Below are positions 24,670 through 33,345 of a stretch of 64,000 nt of DNA, piece by piece. The DNA comes from Goleter apudmare HA4340-LM2 (lineage in GTDB: Bacteria; Cyanobacteriota; Cyanobacteriia; Cyanobacteriales; Nostocaceae): positions 62,001 to 126,000 of the forward strand of contig JAHHHF010000083.1 of NCBI GenBank assembly GCA_019359495.1. The letters run 5' to 3'. The notes beneath the pieces are model-generated. The model was not told the DNA's origin, did not search any database, and was given only the letters and a program-made list of their open reading frames with translations. A program made the translations under genes and the position numbers. Each line of letters begins with the position of its first letter. Positions within the stretch are counted from its first letter, which is position 1.

Positions 24670-25080
24670 TTACTTTTGCCCTACTGGTAGTAAATGCCTG
24701 GTGGAAATAGCTCTTAACTTTAAGTTAGTCAACTGCATAATTGCTTTGACAAAATCCTGCTGTTCTGGTCTTAAATTCAGTGTTCTGAGGGCTTGATTGA
24801 GGTCATCACCATGTCGCAGATTGTGAGCCAGTTTGGCACGTTGGGATGAGTCTAGGATAGCGACAATTTCCCGATTTCTGCGTTGACGTACAGCCTGGAG
24901 TTCTTGACGCTGTAGGGGAGTCAGGTCAACACTGGGGTCTGGGATGGTAGCTTGGGCAAGAATGATGGTTTGGGTAGTGTGGATGGGAGTTGTTGCGGCT
25001 AGGGCTATTCCAGGTATGAAAAAGACAAGGGCAAGAATAGTAGCTAATGTAGATAGTCGTTTTGTAAATTTACTTGACAT
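24670..25080 (-). CDS. Exported LTxxQ-motif-like protein
   Basis: A 136-residue protein from the ATG at 25080. The signal peptide is residues 1 to about 26 (STLATILALVFFIPGIALAA). The mature part is helical and charged, with LTPLQRQELQAVRQRRNREI, then a second helical repeat RPEQQDFVKAIMQLTNLKL. The LTxxQ pattern is typical of the Spy/CpxP family of small periplasmic envelope-stress proteins, but similarity is limited to that motif. A longer frame begins at 25203; the added 41 residues have no signal-like property, so the internal ATG is preferred. Confidence 0.65.
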   Translation of the reverse strand: MSSKFTKRLSTLATILALVFFIPGIALAATTPIHTTQTIILAQATIPDPSVDLTPLQRQELQAVRQRRNREIVAILDSSQRAKLAHNLRHGDDLNQALRTLNLRPEQQDFVKAIMQLTNLKLRAISTRHLLPVGQK

Positions 25081-25340
25081 CTTGAGCAGTTCCTGAATCA
25101 GATTAGAAGTAGAGATACAATCAAGCAATTTGGGATTTTCGCCATCCACAAGGTGATGTTTCTCTAACGATGTGCTTACTAAGGAGTCAGTAGCCCACCT
25201 CAAGTATTATCGGGGCTGAAGTCACCCAGACAATAATTTATGTCCTGGAGCGTCAGTTTTATCTTGCCCTAGCTTTGCCACCTGGGAATGCTTGCTGTAA
25301 ACAACTCAAAATCCCTGATGGGTTTAGTCCATACCATAAA

Positions 25341-25370
25341 AAATTCCCCACCCTACATGCAGGGTGAGGT
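25341..25370 (-). terminator. Rho-independent terminator of the M48 peptidase gene
   Basis: On the minus strand CTCACCCT and AGGGTGGG form an eight-pair stem around GCATGT, followed by GAATTTTTTA. It starts ten bases beyond the stop codon at 25380, so it is placed exactly where a terminator for that gene is expected. Confidence 0.8.
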
Positions 25371-25379
25371 AGTTCTGAT

Positions 25380-26363
25380 TTACTCAGACCTTTTCATTTT
25401 GTTAATTTCTCGTTGTAATTCTTCAATTTGACGGCGCAAATTTTCAGCATCATTCTCGGATGCTTGGGCAGCAACATTTACTGCTCCGGAAGCAGGCGTT
25501 GGCGTAGCCTGCCATCGGCATCGCTGATAGTTACCTCGGCGAATTTGCTGGTATTCTTCTGATACTGCCCACTCTCGTAGATAGTGTATGCGTTCAACGG
25601 CAAAAGGATGGCTCAACATCTGTTCTGGAGAGCCGTTGTATAGCAAAAATTTATATACTTGATTCAGTCCATCTGCATCCAAAGCTTGATAACTTTCTGA
25701 CTGACGGATGAATTCCTGCAAACTACATTCGTTGGCATATTTGATACTACCACCAGATACTTTCATCATCGATGACATCACTGGATTTAATTCATCTATG
25801 ACTAATAGGGCAGCCCGATCTGCTGATAACTCAGCTTTGCGTCGCCATTCAAAAAAAGCATAGATCAAAGCTTGAGTCACAAAATTACCAATACCAAAGG
25901 TCAATTCACCAAGGGCGGAAGCAGCACTCATTGCCCACATCGCCATTTGAATTAAAATAGTATGACCACATTTAATATGCCCCAGTTCATGGGCTAGCAC
26001 CGCCCGAATTTCGACTTCATCCAGTAAGTCTAGTATCCCTGTATTTATTACTATGTAAGGATTCTCTTGACCTAGTGCATAGCTATTTGCTTGTGGATTT
26101 TGTGAAACAAACAGTGTAGGTTCTGGGTAAATATCCAAATCCCGCACACATTCCCGAAACATCTGGTAAATAGTGGAATATTGTCGCGGCCCGACTTGGA
26201 TGGTGTTGCCCATTAGATAGATTAACTGAGGGCGTTCGTAGATAAATTCCACAAATTTGCGAGCAACTAAATCAAATCCCGGTAAATTTCGTAAAGCTTG
26301 CTCGGCTTGGCGATCCAGTGGATGTCTGAAGGCTTCGCTGGAAATTCCTGTGTAGATTGGCAT
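25380..26363 (-). CDS. M48-family zinc metallopeptidase
   Basis: A 327-residue protein. The zinc site HELGH is at residues 125-129 (AVLAHELGHIKCGH); the third ligand is probably the Glu in KAELSADRAAL. A hydrophobic stretch (WAMSAASALGELTFGIGNFV) follows the zinc site and could be a membrane segment, as in HtpX/Oma1-type peptidases that degrade damaged membrane proteins. The C-terminus has a coiled coil (AENLRRQIEELQREINKMKR). There is no obvious signal peptide. The ATG at 26363 gives the normal N-terminus. A good terminator follows the gene. Confidence 0.88.
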   Translation of the reverse strand: MPIYTGISSEAFRHPLDRQAEQALRNLPGFDLVARKFVEFIYERPQLIYLMGNTIQVGPRQYSTIYQMFRECVRDLDIYPEPTLFVSQNPQANSYALGQENPYIVINTGILDLLDEVEIRAVLAHELGHIKCGHTILIQMAMWAMSAASALGELTFGIGNFVTQALIYAFFEWRRKAELSADRAALLVIDELNPVMSSMMKVSGGSIKYANECSLQEFIRQSESYQALDADGLNQVYKFLLYNGSPEQMLSHPFAVERIHYLREWAVSEEYQQIRRGNYQRCRWQATPTPASGAVNVAAQASENDAENLRRQIEELQREINKMKRSE

Positions 26364-26507
26364 AATTCAGGGTGATTGGTTAGTAGTCATTGGTCGTTCG
26401 TCATTAGTCATTGGCAACTACAAAGGACAAATGACAAATTACTAATGACAAGATAATAGAAATGGGGCTTTGTTTGTAAAAGTCACTTTGTATGGGATTA
26501 AAAGCGT

Positions 26508-28067
26508 GTGATAGAGGCAGAAGTTCATTTGTCATTACATAACTTCCTGCGATCGCAGGCAGGTTTTCCTTCCTGGCACCATCATTTGACGATGGCACGG
26601 TTGGTAGCACGGGCCTTGCGCGTAGGACGTAGTGCCCTGATTCAAGTAGGGGCAGTTTGTGGCTATCAAGGGCGATATCGCACTAGTTTTGTGGCATCAG
26701 CATTGATGTGGCATGGCCCTGTAATTATTGTTGCCCCTGAAGCGGTGCAGCAACGCTTACTAAAAGTGGAAATTCCTCGACTACAACAGTGGCTACAAGC
26801 CACAAAGCCCATCAGAACAGGTGACGCTTGGCCTGGTGCTGAGTTCCAAGGACTCTTACTTATTTCCCCGGAAGCTTGGTTAAAAGTGCAACTAGATACC
26901 AGGGAGTTTTTTCCTCCAAGTATACCCACAATTATTGATGGAGTAGATGATCTAGAAGATTGGGTACGTCAGCAACTGACCCAAAATATTCAACCCGATG
27001 ACTGGGAACAACTCATGCTAGCTTGTCCCCAACAAGCTGATTCTATTCGTTCTGCACGGGCACAATTAACACATGAACTCTTCCAACACCCGGCTAATCC
27101 TTATGAGTGCTATCTGATCACCCAGCCTGAATTAGAAATTTTACATCGTCTCTATCTGGCTTTAGAACAAGTTGACCTCCCAGATAGTTGGCAATACTTT
27201 TGGCAACAATTTTCAAATAGTCACGAAAACTCTTCTCTCGCCGTCTCCTCACCTCACCTCCTCTGGGCAACTATTGCCCGTCGTCAAGGTTTATTTTCTT
27301 TACACTGCGCCCCCATTGAGTTAGGCAAAAGACTCATGCCGATTTGGCAACGGCAGCCTGTGGTGTTGATTGGTAGTGCTTTAGAACCAGAAACAGAGGC
27401 GCCTTTATTCCGCCAACGCCTAGGTTTGGAGGATGTGACTTGCTTGAAGTTCTCATCTGATAATCAAGGAGAAGCGATTCAACTATATTTACCCTATAAG
27501 TTGCCTTTACCCAATACGCCGGAATTTCAAGCGGCATTTATTCACAAAGTCCGGACATTGCTTTGTTTAAGTGCTACAGCACCAGGCTTAACTGTGATCT
27601 TGGTGGGGGATGTACCACTCAAGGCGCAAGTGGGCGCAGTTTTAGCGGCTGAGTTCGGTTCACGAGTACAGGTAGAAAAAACTTGTTTGGACGAAAATGG
27701 GATTTTAATTAGTGGTTGGGAATTTTGGCGAGAACATCAAGGTGTCTTGCCTGCACCCCAGTTGTTAATTATTGCCACCTTGCCCCTACCATCCTTAGAA
27801 AGCCCCTTAGTAGCTGGGAGAGTGGCTCACTATAAGCGATCGCATCAAGATTGGTTCCGTTTATACTTACTACCGGCGGCTTTAAATGAACTACAACGGG
27901 CGATCGCTCCTGTGCGAGAAAGTCAAGGGATTGTAGCTTTACTTGATGGTCGCGTAGTTAACCGTAGCTATGGCGCTCAAATTCTCTCGGCTCTTAGTCC
28001 CCTCGCACGCATTAACTATCTTGATCCCAGTTTGTTCTCTCACTCCAACGAAGAAGATTCTGCTTAG
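26508..28067 (+). CDS. Degenerate DinG/helicase-C2-like protein
   Basis: A 519-residue protein from a GTG start. The N-terminal region around residues 40-90 sits where a helicase Walker A and motif Ia would be (LIQVGAVCGYQGRYRTSFVA and PVIIVAPEAVQQRLL), but the GKT/GKS residues are missing. IIDGVDDLEDW is in the place of a DEAH box. The C-terminal part (LLIIATLPLPSLESPLVAGR, then SQGIVALLDGRVVNRSYGAQ) strongly resembles the end of DinG/XPD-type helicases. It appears to be a cyanobacterial helicase homologue that has lost ATP-binding residues, perhaps a DNA-binding or structural protein. It has no signal peptide and stands alone. Confidence 0.6.
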   Translation: MIEAEVHLSLHNFLRSQAGFPSWHHHLTMARLVARALRVGRSALIQVGAVCGYQGRYRTSFVASALMWHGPVIIVAPEAVQQRLLKVEIPRLQQWLQATKPIRTGDAWPGAEFQGLLLISPEAWLKVQLDTREFFPPSIPTIIDGVDDLEDWVRQQLTQNIQPDDWEQLMLACPQQADSIRSARAQLTHELFQHPANPYECYLITQPELEILHRLYLALEQVDLPDSWQYFWQQFSNSHENSSLAVSSPHLLWATIARRQGLFSLHCAPIELGKRLMPIWQRQPVVLIGSALEPETEAPLFRQRLGLEDVTCLKFSSDNQGEAIQLYLPYKLPLPNTPEFQAAFIHKVRTLLCLSATAPGLTVILVGDVPLKAQVGAVLAAEFGSRVQVEKTCLDENGILISGWEFWREHQGVLPAPQLLIIATLPLPSLESPLVAGRVAHYKRSHQDWFRLYLLPAALNELQRAIAPVRESQGIVALLDGRVVNRSYGAQILSALSPLARINYLDPSLFSHSNEEDSA

Positions 28068-28477
28068 TCGCCAAGGAAAGGCAGGAGGCAAAAGGTTCTA
28101 AAAAATAACAATTCCTCCCTGGAAGCAGAGGTTTTGAGTACAAATAAATTTATTTATGGAGATTGTAATTTTGAATTTTGCGAAAAATTCTGTAGGCGGG
28201 TTTCCCTCTGTAGGAAACTTTTAAAGACGAATTTTGAATTCCCCGTTCGCGTCAGCGTCTCCGTAGGAGAAGGGGTTGACTCTTTACATTTTGTCAACAG
28301 GAGTGCGATTCGGTTCATAGCAAGCGCTATCATCTGTTTGTTCGAGAAATTTCCTGTTTCATCAGCTGTCGCACATCCGGTTTGTCGTCAGAGTATACAT
28401 GACATTGCCTCTCTGGTTTCGCCAAGATGCCTACCAATCTAGATTCATAACCTAAGTTGATTTTAAAATTGCTGATT
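28068..28477. other. Intergenic region with repeat sequence
   Basis: A 102-codon frame at 28134 is rejected: it is built of repeat DNA (GTAGGCGGGTTTCCCTC, GAATTTTGAATT and CCGTAGGAGAAGG motifs that also appear in other gaps). No other feature is supported. Confidence 0.5.
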
Positions 28478-28693
28478 ATGGGTGAAGCAAAGCGTCGTAA
28501 AACATCTCTCGGAGAACAGTACGGTCAAGATACTCGCATCTTACCGTGGGTTCCCATCACCAAAAACCAAGCAGAATTATTCGTTAGCTGGACAACTCGC
28601 GGTGCCTGGATAGGTATCGGTGCTATGGTTGTGGCGTGGCTGACCATCCGTTTTATCGGCCCTGCTTTCGGTTGGTGGCAAGTAGTAGCATAG
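28478..28693 (+). CDS. DUF2839 small membrane protein
   Basis: A 71-residue protein starting MGEAKRRKTSLGEQYGQ at the ATG at 28478. The track-length start at 28457 adds seven residues without family support. The basic N-terminus is followed by a soluble PWVPITKNQAELF part and one hydrophobic helix (IGIGAMVVAWLTIRFIGPAF), so the C-terminus is in or across the membrane. This matches the cyanobacterial family DUF2839, whose function is not known. It is a single-gene unit. Confidence 0.85.
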   Translation: MGEAKRRKTSLGEQYGQDTRILPWVPITKNQAELFVSWTTRGAWIGIGAMVVAWLTIRFIGPAFGWWQVVA

Positions 28694-29169
28694 ATCTGCA
28701 AGACTTCTCCATAGGATAGTTTTGGAGATGTGTATGGTATTTTTTTGCTTGGTAGTAAGGTGGAATGGCACTTACTCAAGTAAAAATTACTGCCTAAATC
28801 CACCTCAAGAAGTTGGGGACATAAATCTAGCTGATAAAAATCTAGACTTCTGAATATAGCTGGAAATATTTGCCCCGACTTACTTAGATGCTACTTTCCT
28901 AACTTATTAGTGATATCAATAAATTTAATCAGCAGTTGGACAGATTGGTCTAAGTAATTGGAACCCATATAAATCATCAGTTTTTACGGTTGTTCGCAAC
29001 TCATACCTATAACTCTCGGTAGAGTAAAAAAATTACAGTCCTCAAATATTATTGAGCAGCAAGACTTTCACAAGATCAACTCCTCTGGCTATCAGATGAT
29101 TAATACACCTAATATTTAAGGAACTTCCAATTAAAAACACACCCATCTGGGTAGGCTCATATCTTGCAC

Positions 29170-29290
29170 TAGGCGACTGGAAGTCACGGCTACACAGGCC
29201 AAACCCGCCAACGCCGGTTGAAAACCCTTATTTTTCCGTGAGTCTGCGGAGGCAGACTTAGTTTGTATAGCCGCGATTTCTAATCGCCAG
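29170..29290. repeat. Inverted-repeat element TAGGCGACTGGAAGTC
   Basis: The left arm TAGGCGACTGGAAGTCACGG (29170-29189, continuing CTACAC) matches the inverse of the right arm GTATAGCCGCGATTTCTAAT (29265-29284, continuing CGCCA) with a few mismatches. The core has an AAGTCTGCC / GTCTGCGGAGGCAGAC hairpin. A small MITE-like repeat. Confidence 0.55.
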
Positions 29291-29427
29291 GCTTTGGTGC
29301 TTCCCGGATCATTTACTTTTAGGACTTACGCAAGTGTCATATTTTTTTTCGTTGACCTTGTCAAGGTCAAGAGTCCAAAAAACCTGAATTTTAGATCCTT
29401 GACCGGAGACGCTCCGCTCTTGACTCC

Positions 29428-29587
29428 CAATACGATTCGGTTAAGCCCGAAATCCCGCCCTAAAATAAATTTTGGGCTAATAGCTAAAGTAAGCTAAAAG
29501 CTTACTGGGGAGTTTTTTAACCCATCTTTATGGGTTTAAACTTCGGTTCCGGAAATTTATTTCACGGCTCTTAACCGAACCGTATTG
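29428..29587. repeat. MITE-like element, TIR CAATACGATTCGGTTAAG
   Basis: CAATACGATTCGGTTAAG (29428-29445) is the near-perfect inverse of CTTAACCGAACCGTATTG (29570-29587). It has the same ends as the element at 553-688 but a different interior, as expected of a TIR-defined family. The flanks GACTCC and TCTTGACTCC hint at an insertion into repeated sequence. Confidence 0.65.
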
Positions 29588-30394
29588 TCTTGACTCCTAT
29601 GGCAGAAGATAGGTGTGAGAGTTGCGTAAGTCCTGACTTTTATGAGTTCCCTAACCTCATGCTCAGTCTTGAGCATAGCTAGGTTCGGATGTATCAATCA
29701 GCTTTTTTGTATTCTAGGTAACTGTTAACCATGATCTCCATCAGACTTTCAGTAGCCTATGTAACGATTTCGCCATCATCTTAGGAAGTGCGAAAATACT
29801 GCCTAAATGGCAACATAGCCATCCTGAGTTTAGTTATTCTCAGTATGGATTCTATAGATTTTGGGTTTAGATTTTTTCCTGGGCGTTAAGTAATACTTTG
29901 TATAATCAGGAACTTTTTACTTAATCACCCGTCCCTAACTTCAAGCCGAAACCAGGCATGGTCAACTACAAAAGCTCACTTAACCTAACAGAAATAGACT
30001 TAGTCTACCCAATATTGGAGCTATACTAACTCTCTGGGATTAGTAGCTTAGGTGGCATATAAGCGATAAAAATGCAATATGTATCTTTTATGTAGTTGAC
30101 GGATGCCAAATTTAAGTTACTCTTAAGTCGGATTAGTCTCACAAGCACCCATCATGGCAGAGAAGTGTAAAGATAATCTTAATCTTGACTGTTCTGTCTG
30201 ATATTCTGATTTCACAAACTGAATAGTTTGATACGGTATGTGGAACCGTTATCTACTACCCTAAGCAAGGTAGTTACTAAACAACTTCGTAAGTGTCTGG
30301 CAATTGTAATGGATAGTTTACAATACCAGTAGATGAGAAAATCTAAAGAAAATATAAAAGAAACTCAAATGACTGTGGTGTCTGGAGGAAAAAC

Positions 30395-30739
30395 GTGTTT
30401 CTAAGACTAGCGCATCAACACCGACAATTTGTCCAAGATTTGGTAATGAACCTACAAGCATTGGCGATCGTACTAGAGCGACGCGGATACCCTGCGTCTT
30501 GTTATACTTGTGGCGACCAGATGAACAGTGCTTCATTTATGGTGAGCTTGGGAGACAACCACCTGATTCGGTTTTTGGTGTCCGATTATGGAATTACTTG
30601 GACAGAAATGCGGGATGACCGCGAATTAATGAAATTAGAAGGTGCAGAGGCAATTAATCAGTTACAGGAATTGGCCAATATTGTCAAACAGCCTGCAACA
30701 ACTTCTACAGCTAATAAAGCCCTAGCTAAAAAGTTCTAA
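30395..30739 (+). CDS. DUF1815 conserved cyanobacterial protein
   Basis: A 114-residue soluble protein starting at GTG (MFLRLAHQHRQFVQDLVMNL). GGAGG about nine bases before the start supports it. The family DUF1815 is nearly restricted to cyanobacteria and very well conserved; characteristic stretches are RGYPASCYTCGDQMNSASFM and FLVSDYGITWTEMRDD. Two Cys in CYTCG might bind metal or form a disulfide. Function is not known. The last 20 residues (TTSTANKALAKKF) look variable. It stands alone after a long gap. Confidence 0.88.
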   Translation: MFLRLAHQHRQFVQDLVMNLQALAIVLERRGYPASCYTCGDQMNSASFMVSLGDNHLIRFLVSDYGITWTEMRDDRELMKLEGAEAINQLQELANIVKQPATTSTANKALAKKF

Positions 30740-31546
30740 GGATTTATGTCCAAAAGCATTAGTAATTCTGAGATGGTTGCCGATCATCCATTAATATTTA
30801 CTATCACCTACTGTGAAGTGATTGGCAGACTATTGGGCTGTAAATTATATTTCAGCGTAAATTGGAAGGTACATCTCAGAATTGAGTTTGGGATCTGTCA
30901 ATGTATGTGACTCTCGCTCTCAAAAAAAGAACTTTATAGATTTGGCATTTTCCTGGGAACTTGTTCGTCCTGTGTTTAATTCCCGTTTTCGGCAATGAGA
31001 TAATTGCTGGATATTTAGCTGGTAGTCATTACAACCCGTTTCCAATTAAAATCAAAGGTACTCAATAGTAGGGATGATCGAAGCTACTATTTACAGTCAC
31101 CGATATATTTTTACTTTTTAGCTGCAAGTTTCCAGTAATCAGTGCAATTTGAGCTTGTCATAAGGCTGCAACTTTAGTCAAATTACCTGAAGTTGGCAAG
31201 GCGTAAAAAGCACTTATTCATGCTTGAGTACCGCTATCATCCACAGTATATAAAGAAGTAATAGCTGCTACAGCTTCCACTTCCCAGGCTGCAAATGGCA
31301 ACCTAGGAAAAACTAACTGTCGGTTAGCTACATTGACAAACCCGTTTTGGGGCGGGAATAGGGGTGGGAGAACTCGATCAATAAAATCAACTCCAAGCAA
31401 TCCGATTTGGGTTCAGCGTTGTATATCAGATGAGTCTTGAAACAGGCAGCGAGTTTTACAGTTGGTCGCGCTCCAACTGTAAAGTCGCAGGGACTGCCTG
31501 CTCTCAGGATGAGTTTTCTGTCGATAACCAACGATTCGCAAGAACC
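30740..31546. other. Intergenic region; leader of the Spondin/RTX gene
   Basis: No supported gene. The plus frame to 31430 is upstream extension of the next gene without a domain. A short minus frame at 31218-31400 is unrecognised and not called. At 31399-31431 lies a 33-base sequence repeated before the thioredoxin gene. Confidence 0.5.
31399..31431 (+). promoter_or_regulatory. 33-base direct repeat, copy 1 (possible shared promoter)
   Basis: Twenty-six of 33 positions are identical, without gaps, to 32770-32802: AATCCGATTT at the left and TGTATATCAGAT at the right with a variable middle. Both copies sit in front of genes of the same module and in the same orientation. A shared ECF-sigma promoter is one reading; a dispersed repeat is another. 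Confidence 0.4.
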
Positions 31547-32683
31547 ATGCAAACTCAAATCACGATCGAAATCGAAAATTTAGCACCTACTAATAGTACG
31601 CTGCTGACCCCGGTTTGGTTTGGATTTCACAATGGCATCTTTGACACCTATGATCGCGGCCGCCCTACTTCCCCGGGATTGGAGAGTGTTGCAGAAGATG
31701 GCGCAGTTAATTTAATCAACCGTGAGTTTAACCTGGCAGGGTTTGGTACAGTACAGGGCGTAGTTCTGGGTACAGCAGGTACACCAGGACCAATAGACTC
31801 CGGCGAAACGGCAAGCTTTACGGTTAAGCTGGATGGCAGCGATCCCACGAGTCGCTTCTTCAGTTATGCCTCGATGATTATCCCCAGCAATGATTTCTTC
31901 ATCGCGAATGGGAATGAGCGGGCACACCAAATATTTGATGACCAGGGCAACTTTTTAGGAGCCGACTTCACTGTTCTGGGTAGTCAAGTGCTGGACGCTG
32001 GCAGCGAAGTGAATGATGAAGTGCCGGCAAATACTGCTTTCTTTGGTCAGCAAACCCCAAACACAGGTGTTACCGAAAATGGTGTCGTTCAGTTAGCAAC
32101 TGGGTTTATTCCAGGTGGTTCCATTCTCAGCACACCTCGATTTGCTAATGCTGACTTTACCGCGCCCAATTATCAGGTTGCTCGCTTCCGCATTTTCAAT
32201 ACGATTAATGGAGATGATGGCAACAACAATCTGACCGGAACTGATCGCGACGATTTGATCAACGGCAATGACGGCAACGATCGCCTCTACGGCAGACTCG
32301 GCAACGATAAGCTAGTTGGGGGCTTGGGTGACGACTTGCTCGCAGGGGGCAGAGGCAATGATTTTCTATATGGCAATGAGGGGAACGATCGCCTGCTCGG
32401 TGGTGAAGGCAACGATCGCCTGATTGGTGGCGAAGGATTCAATCGACTCACGGGCGGCGCAGGTAGTGATCTATTTGTTCTAAGTACAGGTGTAGGATTT
32501 GACAACATTACGGACTTTAGCCTGGGCAGCGGCGATCGTTTAAGCCTATCCGAAGGCTTAAGCTTTAGGGATTTGAGCATTACTGGAGTTGGACGGAATA
32601 CGATTATCAGTTTTGGCAGCGATGAACTGGCCTTGCTAAGAAATGTCAGTGCTGCCAGCATTACTGAATTGGTCTTTGCCTAA
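31547..32683 (+). CDS. Secreted protein with Spondin_N domain and RTX calcium-binding repeats
   Basis: A 378-residue protein from the ATG at 31547 (MQTQITIEIENLAPTNSTLL). The in-frame ATG at 31430 adds 39 residues that match nothing. Residues 3 to about 215 are a Spondin_N-type domain (TPVWFGFHNGIFDTYDRG, ASFTVKLDGSDPTSRFFSYA, SMIIPSNDFFIANGNERAHQ). Residues of about 225-310 are eight to nine glycine- and aspartate-rich nonapeptides (NGNDGNDRLYG, GGLGDDLLAGG), which bind calcium. The C-terminal 60 residues (FDNITDFSLGSGDRLSLSE) are a standard RTX end, so export by a type I system without an N-terminal signal is expected. No exporter genes are adjacent. Probably extracellular. Confidence 0.88.
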   Translation: MQTQITIEIENLAPTNSTLLTPVWFGFHNGIFDTYDRGRPTSPGLESVAEDGAVNLINREFNLAGFGTVQGVVLGTAGTPGPIDSGETASFTVKLDGSDPTSRFFSYASMIIPSNDFFIANGNERAHQIFDDQGNFLGADFTVLGSQVLDAGSEVNDEVPANTAFFGQQTPNTGVTENGVVQLATGFIPGGSILSTPRFANADFTAPNYQVARFRIFNTINGDDGNNNLTGTDRDDLINGNDGNDRLYGRLGNDKLVGGLGDDLLAGGRGNDFLYGNEGNDRLLGGEGNDRLIGGEGFNRLTGGAGSDLFVLSTGVGFDNITDFSLGSGDRLSLSEGLSFRDLSITGVGRNTIISFGSDELALLRNVSAASITELVFA

Positions 32684-32734
32684 TACTGGGTCAGGTCACT
32701 TGCATAAGCTCACCTGAACGTGGATTTTGAATTG

Positions 32735-32768
32735 GCATCTTGCTTGTAAATTACGAGCAAGATGCTTT
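32735..32768 (+). terminator. Long perfect hairpin after the Spondin/RTX gene
   Basis: GCATCTTGCT (32735-32744) and AGCAAGATGC (32756-32765) pair perfectly, and the GTAA / TTAC loop can extend the pairing. It is followed by TTTAAAT, so the T-run is weak. Probably a terminator, though similar CATCTTGC palindromes occur in the repeats. Confidence 0.5.
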
Positions 32769-32769
32769 A

Positions 32770-32802
32770 AATCCGATTTAGTTCTGGTGCTGTATATCAG
32801 AT
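32770..32802 (+). promoter_or_regulatory. 33-base direct repeat, copy 2 (possible shared promoter)
   Basis: AATCCGATTTAGTTCTGGTG then CTGTATATCAGAT, 25 bases before the thioredoxin start. See copy 1 at 31399-31431. If it is a promoter, the untranslated leader would be very short. Confidence 0.4.
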
Positions 32803-32826
32803 AAACCCTAATTGATGAGGTCAACA

Positions 32827-33324
32827 ATGAAGCGTCTGTCTCAATCATTCTTGCTCCTGAGTCTAACCGCAGGTAGTCTAGTTGCTACATTCATGCAAAC
32901 AGGGTTAGTAAATGCTAAGTCAGAATCGAGCACGCCTCAACCCGTCCAAATTGCTAAAGCAATGGCGAAGCCTTTGGCTCAACAACTGCAAGGGAAACCG
33001 GTTGTGGTTGATATTTATGCTAGTTGGTGTCCAGGATGCAAAAATATCGCACCTACGCTATCTAGCCTGAAGCAACAGTATCAGGATCAAGCAAACTTTA
33101 TTGTGTTTGATGTCAGCGATCGCAAAACAACCCAAATGGCACAGGCAAAAGCCAAACAACTGGGACTGAGCGAGTTTTTGATGGCAAACAAAACCCAAAC
33201 GTCGATGGTTGCGATCATTGATCCGGCGACAGGCAAAGTGTTGAAGCAGTTCCGCAACAATCCCAATCAAGGAGACTATATGTCCGTGCTGGATACCGCG
33301 ATCGCCCAAATGTCGAAGCAATAA
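32827..33324 (+). CDS. Periplasmic/lumenal thioredoxin-fold protein with CPGC active site
   Basis: A 165-residue protein from the ATG at 32827, which has TGAGG six bases upstream. The frame's earlier TTG start is not needed. The signal or anchor segment is residues 7-30 (FLLLSLTAGSLVATFM). The thioredoxin domain runs from about residue 45 to the end, with the redox motif YASWCPGCKN (Cys68 and Cys71); CPGC replaces the usual CGPC. The cis-Pro region is less clear (SMVAIIDPATGKVLK). It is followed 21 bases later by a CcdA-type gene, which would pass electrons to it. Role: thiol reduction or disulfide handling in the periplasm or thylakoid lumen. Confidence 0.88.
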   Translation: MKRLSQSFLLLSLTAGSLVATFMQTGLVNAKSESSTPQPVQIAKAMAKPLAQQLQGKPVVVDIYASWCPGCKNIAPTLSSLKQQYQDQANFIVFDVSDRKTTQMAQAKAKQLGLSEFLMANKTQTSMVAIIDPATGKVLKQFRNNPNQGDYMSVLDTAIAQMSKQ

Positions 33325-33345
33325 ATTTCAGAATGAATAAACTTC

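Larger units (their letters stand above)
28694..30394. other. 1.7-kb gap without a recognised gene
   Basis: No supported coding frame on either strand; the 67-codon frame at 29294 lies in repeats. It contains two inverted-repeat elements (29170-29290 and 29428-29587) and, closer to the DUF1815 gene, about 700 bases of non-repetitive AT-rich sequence that could hold a long leader or a small RNA. No known RNA family was recognised. Confidence 0.5.

Noticed and set aside
28134-28442. 102-codon frame after the helicase-like gene
   Set aside because: Made of repeat motifs that recur in other gaps; its Cys- and Val-rich translation does not look like a protein family.
31218-31400. 60-codon minus-strand frame before the Spondin/RTX gene
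   Set aside because: The translation is not obviously nonsense, but there is no start context and no known family; not enough to call a gene.
32287-32661. 124-codon minus-strand frame rich in Pro/Ser/Leu
   Set aside because: It is the antisense shadow of the RTX repeats, which explains its periodic composition.
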